From Actinomadura opuntiae (GTDB taxonomy: Bacteria; Actinomycetota; Actinomycetes; Streptosporangiales; Streptosporangiaceae): DNA of 64,000 bases. The position numbers and the translations under genes were made by a program. Of this stretch, positions 15,237 to 22,235 are shown piece by piece (positions within the stretch are counted from its first letter, which is position 1; each line of letters begins with the position of its first letter). The notes beneath the pieces are model-generated. The model was given only the letters and a program-made list of their open reading frames with translations. It searched no databases and was not told where the DNA came from. The DNA lies in the NCBI RefSeq assembly GCF_030283205.1, contig NZ_JASNWF010000004.1, positions 62,001 through 126,000 of the forward strand, in the 5' to 3' direction.

Positions 15237-17195
15237 ATGACTTCGACGCTTACCCGTCCGGCTCCGCCGTCCGCCGGCGACACCGGTGCGGCGCGGCGCC
15301 GGACGCGGGTCCTGGCGCTGCCGGAGGCCCGGTGGGCGGCGGCCGCTCTCGTGCTGTTCGCGGCCGGGTCGCCGGTGTACCTGCTGGACGGGCCGGCATG
15401 GGCGTGGGGCGCGCTGTTCGCGGCCGCCTACGTCACCGGCGGATGGGAGCCGGGCTGGGCCGGGCTGCGGGCGCTGCGCGGCGGGACCTTGGACGTGGAC
15501 CTGCTGATGGTCGCGGCCGCCCTGGGCGCGGCGGCGATCGGGCAGGTGCTGGACGGGGCACTGCTGATCGTCATCTTCGCCACCTCGGGCGCGCTGGAGG
15601 CGGTCGCGACCGCCCGCACGGCCGACTCGGTCCGCGGCCTGCTCGACCTGGCCCCGGCCACCGCGACCCGGCTGGCCGACGACGGCACGGAGGAGACCGT
15701 CCCCGCCGACCGGCTCGCGGTGGGCGACGTCGTCCTGGTGCGGCCCGGCGAGCGGATCGGCGCCGACGGCCGCGTCCTGGCCGGGGCGAGCGAGGTCGAC
15801 CAGACCACCATCACCGGCGAGCCGCTGCCGGCGGCCAAGCAGGCCGGCGACGAGGTGTTCGCCGGCACCCTCAACGGGACGGGCGCGCTGCGGGTGAGGG
15901 TGGAGCGCGACCCGTCCGACTCGGTGATCGCGCGGATCGTGGCGATGGTGGAGGAGGCGTCCGGGACCAAGGCCCCGACCCAGTTGTTCATCGAGAAGGT
16001 CGAGCAGCGCTACAGCGTGGGGATGGTCGCGGCGACGCTCGCGGTGTTCGCGGTCCCGCTGGCGTTCGGCGCCGACCTGACGGGGTCGCTGCTGCGCGCC
16101 ATGACGTTCATGATCGTCGCCTCGCCGTGCGCGGTGGTGCTGGCCACCATGCCGCCGCTGCTGTCGGCCATCGCCAACGCCGGCCGGCACGGCGTGCTGG
16201 TCAAGTCCGCGGTGGCGATGGAACGGCTCGGGCAGGTCGACCGGGTGGCGCTGGACAAGACCGGCACCCTCACCGAGGGCGTCCCGCAGGTCAGCGACGT
16301 CCGTCCGCTGGAGTCCTCGGCCCTGACCGGGGACGGGCTGCTGAGGCTGGCGGCGGCCGCCGAACGTCCCAGCGAGCATCCCCTCGCCCGCGCGATCGTC
16401 GGCGCCGCCCGCGGCCTGGCCGTCCCGGACGCGGCCGGCTTCACGTCCGCTCCCGGCACCGGTGTGACCGCCACCGTCGACGGCCATCGCGTCGCGGTCG
16501 GCAGCCCCTCACGGCTCCTGCGCTACGGCGCCGCCCGTCCCGTCGCCGCCGCGGTCGCGCGGCTGGAGGAGGAGGGACGTACCGCGGTGCTGGTCGAGGT
16601 CGACGGGGCCGCGGCCGGGGTGCTGGGCATCACCGACCGGCTCCGGCCCGACGCCGCCGCCACCGTCGGCGCCCTGGCCGCGCTGACCGGCACCGGTCCG
16701 ATCCTGGTCACCGGCGACAACCCGCGCACCGCCGCCCGGCTGGCCGCCGAGGCCGGCATCGGCGACGTCCGCGCCGGCCTGCTGCCGCAGGACAAGGTCG
16801 CGGCCGTGCGCGACCTGCAGGACCGCGGCGGGAAGGTGCTGGTCGTCGGCGACGGGGTGAACGACGCGCCCGCGCTGGCCGCCGCGCACGCCGGCGTCGC
16901 CATGGGCCGCGCCGGCTCCGACCTGGCCCTGGAGACCGCCGACGCCGTCGTCGTCCGCGACGAGCTGGCCGCCGTCCCGGCCGTCGTCTCGCTGTCGCGG
17001 CGGGCCCGCCGGCTGGTCGTGCAGAACCTGGTCATCGCCGGCGCGTTCATCGCCGGCCTGGTGATCTGGGACCTGGCCGGAACGCTGCCGCTGCCGCTGG
17101 GCGTCGCCGGCCACGAAGGCTCCACCGTCATCGTCGGCCTGAACGGGCTGCGGCTGCTCGCCGACTCCGCCTGGCGCCGCGCCGACCCGCGGTGA
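15237..17195 (+). CDS. P1B-4-type metal-exporting ATPase (CtpD/CoaT-like)
   Basis: The 652-residue P-type ATPase has TGEPLP (about 191), the phosphorylated DKTGTLT (about 339) and GDGVNDAP (about 538). The transmembrane metal site is SPC (about 295), and HEGST lies in the last membrane segments (about 625). SPC together with HEG-x-T defines the P1B-4 subgroup, which exports Co2+ and in some members Ni2+, Fe2+ or Zn2+. No N-terminal CxxC metal-binding domain is present, as usual for this group. The ATG at 15237 has GGAGG 6 nt upstream. The adjacent ArsR sensor supports metal-induced expression. Confidence 0.92.
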   Translation: MTSTLTRPAPPSAGDTGAARRRTRVLALPEARWAAAALVLFAAGSPVYLLDGPAWAWGALFAAAYVTGGWEPGWAGLRALRGGTLDVDLLMVAAALGAAAIGQVLDGALLIVIFATSGALEAVATARTADSVRGLLDLAPATATRLADDGTEETVPADRLAVGDVVLVRPGERIGADGRVLAGASEVDQTTITGEPLPAAKQAGDEVFAGTLNGTGALRVRVERDPSDSVIARIVAMVEEASGTKAPTQLFIEKVEQRYSVGMVAATLAVFAVPLAFGADLTGSLLRAMTFMIVASPCAVVLATMPPLLSAIANAGRHGVLVKSAVAMERLGQVDRVALDKTGTLTEGVPQVSDVRPLESSALTGDGLLRLAAAAERPSEHPLARAIVGAARGLAVPDAAGFTSAPGTGVTATVDGHRVAVGSPSRLLRYGAARPVAAAVARLEEEGRTAVLVEVDGAAAGVLGITDRLRPDAAATVGALAALTGTGPILVTGDNPRTAARLAAEAGIGDVRAGLLPQDKVAAVRDLQDRGGKVLVVGDGVNDAPALAAAHAGVAMGRAGSDLALETADAVVVRDELAAVPAVVSLSRRARRLVVQNLVIAGAFIAGLVIWDLAGTLPLPLGVAGHEGSTVIVGLNGLRLLADSAWRRADPR

Positions 17196-17242
17196 GGCGC
17201 CGGCCGGGTCGGTCGGCGGCCGCTTGTCGGTACCGTGCAAGT

Positions 17243-17887
17243 GTGCTCGCCGAACCCGCGCCCGCCCTCAGCGACCTCGCCCTCGGCCTGATCGTGGTCG
17301 TGCTCGCCGTCAGGCTGGGACGCTCGCCGGTCGCGCACCGGTACTGGCGCACGTCCTTCTGGTGGGCGGGGGCCGCGGCGCTGGCCGGCTTCGTCCACCA
17401 CGGCGTCGTGAAGCACTCCGCGCAGTGGACCGGGCCGAGCTGGGCCGTCATCAGCGCGATGGTCGTCGTCGCGGTGTCCTACCTGCTGGCCGCCACCGTC
17501 GCCGAGGTGCTCGGCCCGCGCCACCAGAGGACGTTCTGGATCCTGCGGTCGATCGGGATCGCGGCCTACGCCGTCCTGGCGGCCACCGGCCACGCGGGGG
17601 TCGACGCGCTGCTGGCCTGCGAGAGCCTCACGATGATCAGCATCCTCGCGCTGTGGGGGCTGGCGGCCCGCCGCCGCCACCCGATGGCCGGCGCGGTGAT
17701 CGTCGCGCTCGTCGCCGACGGCGCCGCGGCGGGGACCAAGGCCATCGACCCGGCCGTCACCCACCGCGTCGCGCTGGACCCGACGTCGCTGTACCACCTC
17801 GCCCAGATCCTGGGGATGGTGCTGCTGTACGCGGCGGTCAGCACGCCGCGCCGCCCGGGCCCCGAGCCGCGCCCTCTCGCCGGCTGA
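17243..17887 (+). CDS. Integral membrane protein of unknown function
   Basis: The 214-residue protein is predicted to have about six transmembrane segments, with a conserved-looking HHGVVKH after TM2, an ACESLTMISILALWG segment and YHLAQILGMVLLY near the end. I do not recognise a characterised family. The start is GTG 17243, 47 bp downstream of the ATPase, so it may be in the same transcript. It converges on the ArsR gene ending at 17918. Its position between two metal-efflux modules suggests, but does not show, a link to metal or membrane homeostasis. Confidence 0.75.
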   Translation: MLAEPAPALSDLALGLIVVVLAVRLGRSPVAHRYWRTSFWWAGAAALAGFVHHGVVKHSAQWTGPSWAVISAMVVVAVSYLLAATVAEVLGPRHQRTFWILRSIGIAAYAVLAATGHAGVDALLACESLTMISILALWGLAARRRHPMAGAVIVALVADGAAAGTKAIDPAVTHRVALDPTSLYHLAQILGMVLLYAAVSTPRRPGPEPRPLAG

Positions 17888-17917
17888 CCGAACCGCCGGC
17901 TGGTACCGCACGCCGGG

Positions 17918-18241
17918 TCAGTCGTCGTGCCGGGGCTTGCCCGTCACCTCGTGGCCGGCGTGGAAGAACGCCTCGACGATCAGCCTCCGCACGTGGGTGT
18001 CGCGCGCCCGGTACAGGACCCTGCGCCCCTCGCGGCGGGTGTGCACCAGCCCGGTCATGCGGAGCTTCGCCAGGTGCTGCGAGACGAGCGGCCGGGACAC
18101 CTCCAGGGCGCCGGACAGCGAGGTGACGTCGTACTCCTCGGACGTGAGGAGCCACATCAGCCGCAGCCGGGTGGGGTCGGCGAGCATCCGGAACGCGGCC
18201 GTGGCCGCCTCGATCTGCGCGCTCGAAGGACGCTCCTGCAT
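17918..18241 (-). CDS. ArsR/SmtB metal sensor for the adjacent CDF transporter
   Basis: The 107-residue repressor has a winged helix with DVTSLSGALEVSRPLVSQHL and a last helix D-x-H-x10-H-x2-H (in DTHVRRLIVEAFFHAGHE), the alpha-5 metal site. The closest functional parallel is KmtR of Mycobacterium tuberculosis, which controls a CDF exporter in response to Ni/Co; the metal here is not certain. The ATG at 18241 is divergent from the CDF gene at 18324. Confidence 0.87.
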   Translation of the reverse strand: MQERPSSAQIEAATAAFRMLADPTRLRLMWLLTSEEYDVTSLSGALEVSRPLVSQHLAKLRMTGLVHTRREGRRVLYRARDTHVRRLIVEAFFHAGHEVTGKPRHDD

Positions 18242-18257
18242 GGACCTCGCACCTGCA

Positions 18258-18290
18258 ATGTAGCCGCGTGCATACCTGACTACATATACT
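18258..18290 (+). promoter_or_regulatory. Promoter/operator of the CDF gene
   Basis: ATGTAG (18258-18263) and CTACAT (18280-18285) form an inverted pair 16 nt apart; the right half abuts the -10-like TATACT at 18285-18290. A repressor bound here would block the CDF promoter. No good -35 hexamer is visible. Confidence 0.45.
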
Positions 18291-18323
18291 GGTCCCCCGG
18301 TCCGTTCGCAACCGAGGAGGCCC

Positions 18324-19403
18324 ATGTCAGAGCGCATGATGGGGCCGTCCGCAGACCCGCCGGCCCACGGGCATGGGCATCACCACGGGCATGGTCACGG
18401 ACATGGGCACGGGGCGGCGCGGTCCTTCCGGGCTCGCGTCAGGCATCTGGTCACCCCGCACAGCCATGACTCCGCCGACAAGACGGACGAGGCGTTGGAG
18501 ACGAGCGGCCGCGGGCTGCGCGTCCTGGCGCTGTCCCTGGCGGTGCTGGCGGCCACCGCGCTCGTCCAGGCGGCGATCGTGGTGCTGTCGGGGTCGGTGG
18601 CGCTCCTCGGCGACACCCTGCACAACGTGGCGGACGCGCTGACGGCGGTGCCGCTGGGCATCGCGTTCCTGCTCGGCCGGCGCGCCGCGACGCGCCGCTT
18701 CACCTACGGGTACGGCCGCGCCGAGGACCTGGCCGGGCTGGCGATCATCGTGGTCATCGCCGCGTCCGCGGCCCTCGCCGGCTACGAGGCGTTCCGCCGC
18801 CTGATCGACCCGCAGGACGTCAGGGCGCTCGGCTGGGTCGCGGCCGCCGCCGTCGTCGGATTCCTCGGAAACGAATGGGTGGCCCGGTACCGCATCAGGG
18901 TCGGCCGCGAGATCGGCTCCGCCGCCCTGGTCGCCGACGGCCTGCACGCACGGACCGACGGCTTCACCTCGCTCGCCGTACTGATCGGCGCAGGCGGAGC
19001 CGCCCTCGGCCTCCCCATCGCCGACCCGGTCGTCGGCCTGCTCATCACCGTCGCCATCTGCTTCGTCCTGCGCGACGCGATCAGGGAGGTCTACCACCGG
19101 CTGATGGACGCCGTGGATCCGGAGCTGGTCGGCGACGCCGAGCGGATCCTGGCCGGCGTCGACGGCGTCCGGCGGGTCGGCGGCGTCCGGCTGCGCTGGG
19201 TCGGCCACACCCTGCGCGCCGAGACCGACATCGTGCTCGACCCGGACCTGTCCCTGGTGCAGGCGCACGCGGTCGCGGTGGAGGCGGAGCACCGCCTGAT
19301 CCACGGCCTGTCCCGCCTGCGCGCCGCCACCGTCCACGCCGACCCCGACAGCACAGGAGGAACCGACCACCACGCCCCCCTCCACGACCACCGAAGCACA
19401 TGA
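18324..19403 (+). CDS. Cation diffusion facilitator (CDF) metal exporter
   Basis: The 359-residue protein begins with a His-rich cytoplasmic stretch (alternating HG between residues 14 and 30), then six transmembrane segments (about 65-265) and a C-terminal cytoplasmic domain. The metal sites are visible: D-x-x-H-N-x-x-D in TM2 (LLGDTLHNVADAL, about 93) and D-x-x-H-x-x-x-D in TM5 (VADGLHARTDGF, about 203). It exports Zn, Co, Ni or Cd in exchange for protons. Control by the divergent ArsR sensor is inferred. Its stop overlaps an ATG of a gene remnant as ATGA. Confidence 0.92.
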   Translation: MSERMMGPSADPPAHGHGHHHGHGHGHGHGAARSFRARVRHLVTPHSHDSADKTDEALETSGRGLRVLALSLAVLAATALVQAAIVVLSGSVALLGDTLHNVADALTAVPLGIAFLLGRRAATRRFTYGYGRAEDLAGLAIIVVIAASAALAGYEAFRRLIDPQDVRALGWVAAAAVVGFLGNEWVARYRIRVGREIGSAALVADGLHARTDGFTSLAVLIGAGGAALGLPIADPVVGLLITVAICFVLRDAIREVYHRLMDAVDPELVGDAERILAGVDGVRRVGGVRLRWVGHTLRAETDIVLDPDLSLVQAHAVAVEAEHRLIHGLSRLRAATVHADPDSTGGTDHHAPLHDHRST

Positions 19404-19535
19404 GACACCGCGAACTGTCCGATCCCGTAGGCGAGGAAATAGTGCGGACCGCGCTCGCCTACGCCACGCAACGGTTGGACGAGCGGCTCACGGCGGCGTT
19501 CGCCGTCGGCAGCCTGGCGCACGGCGGCGACGGCA
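19400..19535 (+). pseudogene. N-terminal fragment of a nucleotidyltransferase-like gene
   Basis: From the ATG at 19400 about 43 codons read as the beginning of a nucleotidyltransferase-type protein: an amphipathic helix then TAAFAVGSLAHGGDG, which resembles the hG-G/S entry motif of the fold. The next expected part, with the catalytic Asp pair, is missing, and the frame runs into the antisense of the PucR gene. It is a truncated remnant, once translationally coupled to the CDF gene. Confidence 0.5.
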
Positions 19536-19562
19536 TCGGCGGCACTGCCGCCGGGCTGGGGG

Positions 19563-20600
19563 TCAGGTCCAGAGGGCTATGGCGAGGGCTATGCGGTCCT
19601 CGAAGTCGAGGGGGTCGCGGCCGGTCAGGGACTGGATGCGGGACAGGCGGTTGCGCAGGGTGCCGGGGTTCAGCGACAGGGCGCGGGCGGTGGGGCCGAC
19701 GGCGCCGCCGGTGTCGAGGAAGGCGCGCAGCGTCTCGGTGAGGCGGCCGTCGTGCGCGTCGTCGTAGTCGGCGAGGGGACGGGCGATCTGGTCGGCGAAC
19801 GGGGCGAGCTGGCGGCGGTCGAGGCGGCCGAGCAGGGCCCGGAAGGTCGCGAGGTCGGCGGCGTGCACGACGCCGCCGGTGCGGCGGGCGGCGTCCAGCG
19901 CGGCGAGGGCGTCGGTCAGGGAGCGGGGCAGGTGCGCCAAGGGGCCGGGGGTGCCGATGCCGGCGACGTCGGCGCCGGCGTACTCGTCGCCGGTGATCAT
20001 GAAGGCGATGTCGTCGTCCACGCCGAGGACGCCGGAGGCGGCGGGCGCGTCGCCGGCCGGCATCGCGACCGCGACCAGCGCGCCGGGGTCGAGCCCGGCC
20101 TCCTCGACGTGCGGGAGGAGCGCCTCGGGCGGGGCCAGGCCCCGCTGGACGTCGCGCAGGAGCCGGCCGGTCTCCGCGCGCTCGCCCCATTCGTCGCGGG
20201 TGGAGGCGAGCTGCGCGTCGAACCACGCGGCGAAGCCGCGGAACGGCACCTCGGGCGGGACCTCGACCAGCGGCAGGCCGAGCCGGTCGCAGTGCCGGCG
20301 GAGCGCGTCCGGGACGGTCTCGGTGACGTCGCCGACGCCGTAGGCGATCGCGCCGGCGCGGCCGGCCTTGACGGACGCGGCGAACGCGGCGCAGGCGTCC
20401 GGGTCGCGCAGGGACGCCCCGGCCGTCAGCACGACCTCGTTGCCGCGCAGGTAGGGGCCGGGGTCGAGCAGTTCGGTGGAGTGCGCCGAGCGGATCGTCC
20501 GGTCCAGGCCGGCGGACCCGGCGACCAGCCGCAGCCGGAAGTGCGGCACCTCCAGCAGCCGCCGGACGGTGAGGCGCGGCATCGCGGGATCGCTGCTCAC
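19563..20600 (-). CDS. PucR-family transcriptional regulator
   Basis: The 345-residue protein has the N-terminal PucR ligand domain (TVRRLLEVPHFRLRLVAGSA, then TELLDPGPYLRGNEVVLTAG) and the C-terminal PucR helix-turn-helix (LRAFLDTGGAVGPTARALSL, then RNRLSRIQSLTGRDPLD). Such proteins control purine, amine or alkanal catabolism genes in response to a metabolite. The start is GTG 20600, with ATG 20582 as alternative. It is divergent from two SDR genes, and two direct-repeat boxes lie between, so the SDR operon is the likely target. Confidence 0.88.
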   Translation of the reverse strand: MSSDPAMPRLTVRRLLEVPHFRLRLVAGSAGLDRTIRSAHSTELLDPGPYLRGNEVVLTAGASLRDPDACAAFAASVKAGRAGAIAYGVGDVTETVPDALRRHCDRLGLPLVEVPPEVPFRGFAAWFDAQLASTRDEWGERAETGRLLRDVQRGLAPPEALLPHVEEAGLDPGALVAVAMPAGDAPAASGVLGVDDDIAFMITGDEYAGADVAGIGTPGPLAHLPRSLTDALAALDAARRTGGVVHAADLATFRALLGRLDRRQLAPFADQIARPLADYDDAHDGRLTETLRAFLDTGGAVGPTARALSLNPGTLRNRLSRIQSLTGRDPLDFEDRIALAIALWT

Positions 20601-20691
20601 ACGGCCACTGTCTCACCGCGGCCGCGCCCGGCGGGCAGGCCGGGCGCCACGTTTTGGAGAAGGTCATGACAAGACCCGCGTCCGGCGGGGC

Positions 20692-20732
20692 ACTTGGCCA
20701 AGAACCGGCAGAGCATTTGGCCAAGAAACGGC
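20692..20732. promoter_or_regulatory. Two 18-bp direct repeats, candidate PucR binding boxes
   Basis: ACTTGGCCAAGAACCGGC (20692-20709) and ATTTGGCCAAGAAACGGC (20715-20732) match at 16 of 18 positions, start 23 nt apart (about two helical turns), and each contains the palindrome TTGGCCAA. They sit 65-105 bp upstream of the SDR gene and between it and pucR. Confidence 0.65.
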
Positions 20733-20796
20733 CATGCCTCTTGCCACCTGGGCTAATGCCGGGTTTGCCTGGGTTACCAGGACATGGGGAGTGCGC

Positions 20797-21492
20797 ATGG
20801 GGGAACGAGTCGCGCTCGTGACCGGGGCGGCCGGCGGGATCGGCGGCGCGATGGTGCGCGAGCTGTCGGGACGCGGCTGGACGACGGCCGCGCTCGACCT
20901 GCGCCCGGCCCCGGACGCCGACTACGCGGTCGGGGTGGACGTCGCCGACCGCGGCCAGGTGGCCGCGGCGGTCCGCCGGATCGAGCGGGAGATGGGCCCG
21001 GTCGAGGCGGCGCTGTGCGCGGCGGGGCATTACGCGATCGTCCCGGTGTCCGACATCGCGTGGGACGACTGGAACCGGATGCTGCGCGTCCATCTGGGCG
21101 GGCTCGTGAACGTGTGCCGCGCGGTGACGCCCGGGATGGCGGAGCGCGGGCGCGGCACCGTGGTGGGGGTGACGTCGGACCTGGCGCTGGCGGGCGGCGA
21201 CGCGGAGGCGCACTACGCGGCGGCGAAGGGCGCGGTGATCGGGCTCGTCCGGTCGCTGGCGGCGGAGCTGGCCCCGGCGGGGGTGCGGGTGAACGCGGTC
21301 GCTCCGGGACCCACCGACACGCCGATGCTGGCGCCCGACTCGCCCTGGCGCCGGCCCGCCTTCCTGCAGACCCTCCCGACGGGCCGGCTGTCGTCCCCGG
21401 AGGAGATCGCGCTGGCGGCCGCCTACCTGGTGGAGGACGGGACGTTCTGCGCCGGCGAGGTCCTGTCGCCCAACGCCGGAGCGGTGATCTGA
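20797..21492 (+). CDS. Short-chain dehydrogenase/reductase (SDR), FabG-like
   Basis: The 231-residue enzyme has the NAD(P)-binding TGAAGGIGG at residue 9, the active-site Ser in GVTSDLALAGG and the catalytic YAAAK pair (Tyr-x-x-x-Lys). Acidic ALDLRPAP after strand 2 suggests NAD+ preference. The ATG at 20797 is chosen because GGGGAG precedes it; GTG 20791 is possible. It is coupled to the next SDR gene by a TGATG overlap, and both are probably under the PucR regulator. Confidence 0.88.
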   Translation: MGERVALVTGAAGGIGGAMVRELSGRGWTTAALDLRPAPDADYAVGVDVADRGQVAAAVRRIEREMGPVEAALCAAGHYAIVPVSDIAWDDWNRMLRVHLGGLVNVCRAVTPGMAERGRGTVVGVTSDLALAGGDAEAHYAAAKGAVIGLVRSLAAELAPAGVRVNAVAPGPTDTPMLAPDSPWRRPAFLQTLPTGRLSSPEEIALAAAYLVEDGTFCAGEVLSPNAGAVI

Positions 21493-22226
21493 TGGCGGTC
21501 GCGCTGATCACCGGCGCCGGCGGCGACCTCGGCGGGGCGGTCGCGCGGCGGCTGGCGTCGGCGGGGCACGTCGTCGCGCTGAACGACCGTCCGGGCCGCG
21601 GCACCGACGCCCTCGCGGCCGAGCTGGGCGGGGTCGCCGCGCCCGCCGAGGTGTCCGACCCGGACGCGGTGCGGGAGATGGTCGAGCACGTCGAGCGCCG
21701 CACCGGCGACCACGTCGGGATCCTCGTCGCGAACGCCGTGTGCTCCACGATCGCCCCGTTCGCCGAGCACGACCCGGACGACTGGTGGCGGATCGTGGAC
21801 GCCGATCTCGGCGGGGCGTTCGCGTGCGCGCAGGCGGTCATGCCGGGGATGGTGGAGCGCGGCGGCGGGCGGATGGTCCTGGTCTCCTCCGAATGGGGGG
21901 TGATCGGGCGGCCGGACGCGACGGCGCACTCGGCGTCCAAGGCGGGGATCATCGCGCTGGCGAAGTCGCTGGGGCGCGAGCTGGCGCCGCTGGGCATCGC
22001 GGTCAACGCGGTCGCGCCGAGCGTGCTCGGGACCGGGTGGCCCGAGCCGGACGACGGCCTGGGCGCGGAGGCCCTCGAGCGGTGCGCCGCGCGGGTGCCG
22101 CTCGGCCGGCTCGCCGAGCCGGAGGAGATCGCGGCGGCGGTCGCGTTCCTGGCCGACGACCGGCTGCCCACGCTCGTCGGCCAGATCCTGCACGTCAACG
22201 GCGGCACGACCCGCGCCCGCGCGTGA
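21492..22226 (+). CDS. SDR-family protein with His in place of the catalytic Tyr
   Basis: The 244-residue protein has TGAGGDLGG for cofactor binding and LNDRPGR after strand 2. The Ser of the active site is present (LVSSEWG), but the canonical Y-x-x-x-K is H-S-A-S-K (TAHSASKAG; codon CAC). The NNAG-type motif is also altered (VANAVCS). The overall length and the C-terminal GQILHVNGG are those of active FabG-like SDRs. It may be a non-catalytic partner of the first SDR or use a different mechanism. Translation is coupled through TGATG. Confidence 0.85.
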   Translation: MAVALITGAGGDLGGAVARRLASAGHVVALNDRPGRGTDALAAELGGVAAPAEVSDPDAVREMVEHVERRTGDHVGILVANAVCSTIAPFAEHDPDDWWRIVDADLGGAFACAQAVMPGMVERGGGRMVLVSSEWGVIGRPDATAHSASKAGIIALAKSLGRELAPLGIAVNAVAPSVLGTGWPEPDDGLGAEALERCAARVPLGRLAEPEEIAAAVAFLADDRLPTLVGQILHVNGGTTRARA

Positions 22227-22235
22227 GGTCGCCGG

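Noticed and set aside
15173-17242. Open frame fused in front of the membrane protein ending at 17887
   Set aside because: The part before 17243 overlaps the P1B-4 ATPase in another frame and is Arg/Gly-rich; only the part from the GTG at 17243 has protein-like hydrophobic segments.
17888-17917. Terminator between the membrane protein and ArsR genes
   Set aside because: Only short imperfect complementarity is seen; not enough for a call.
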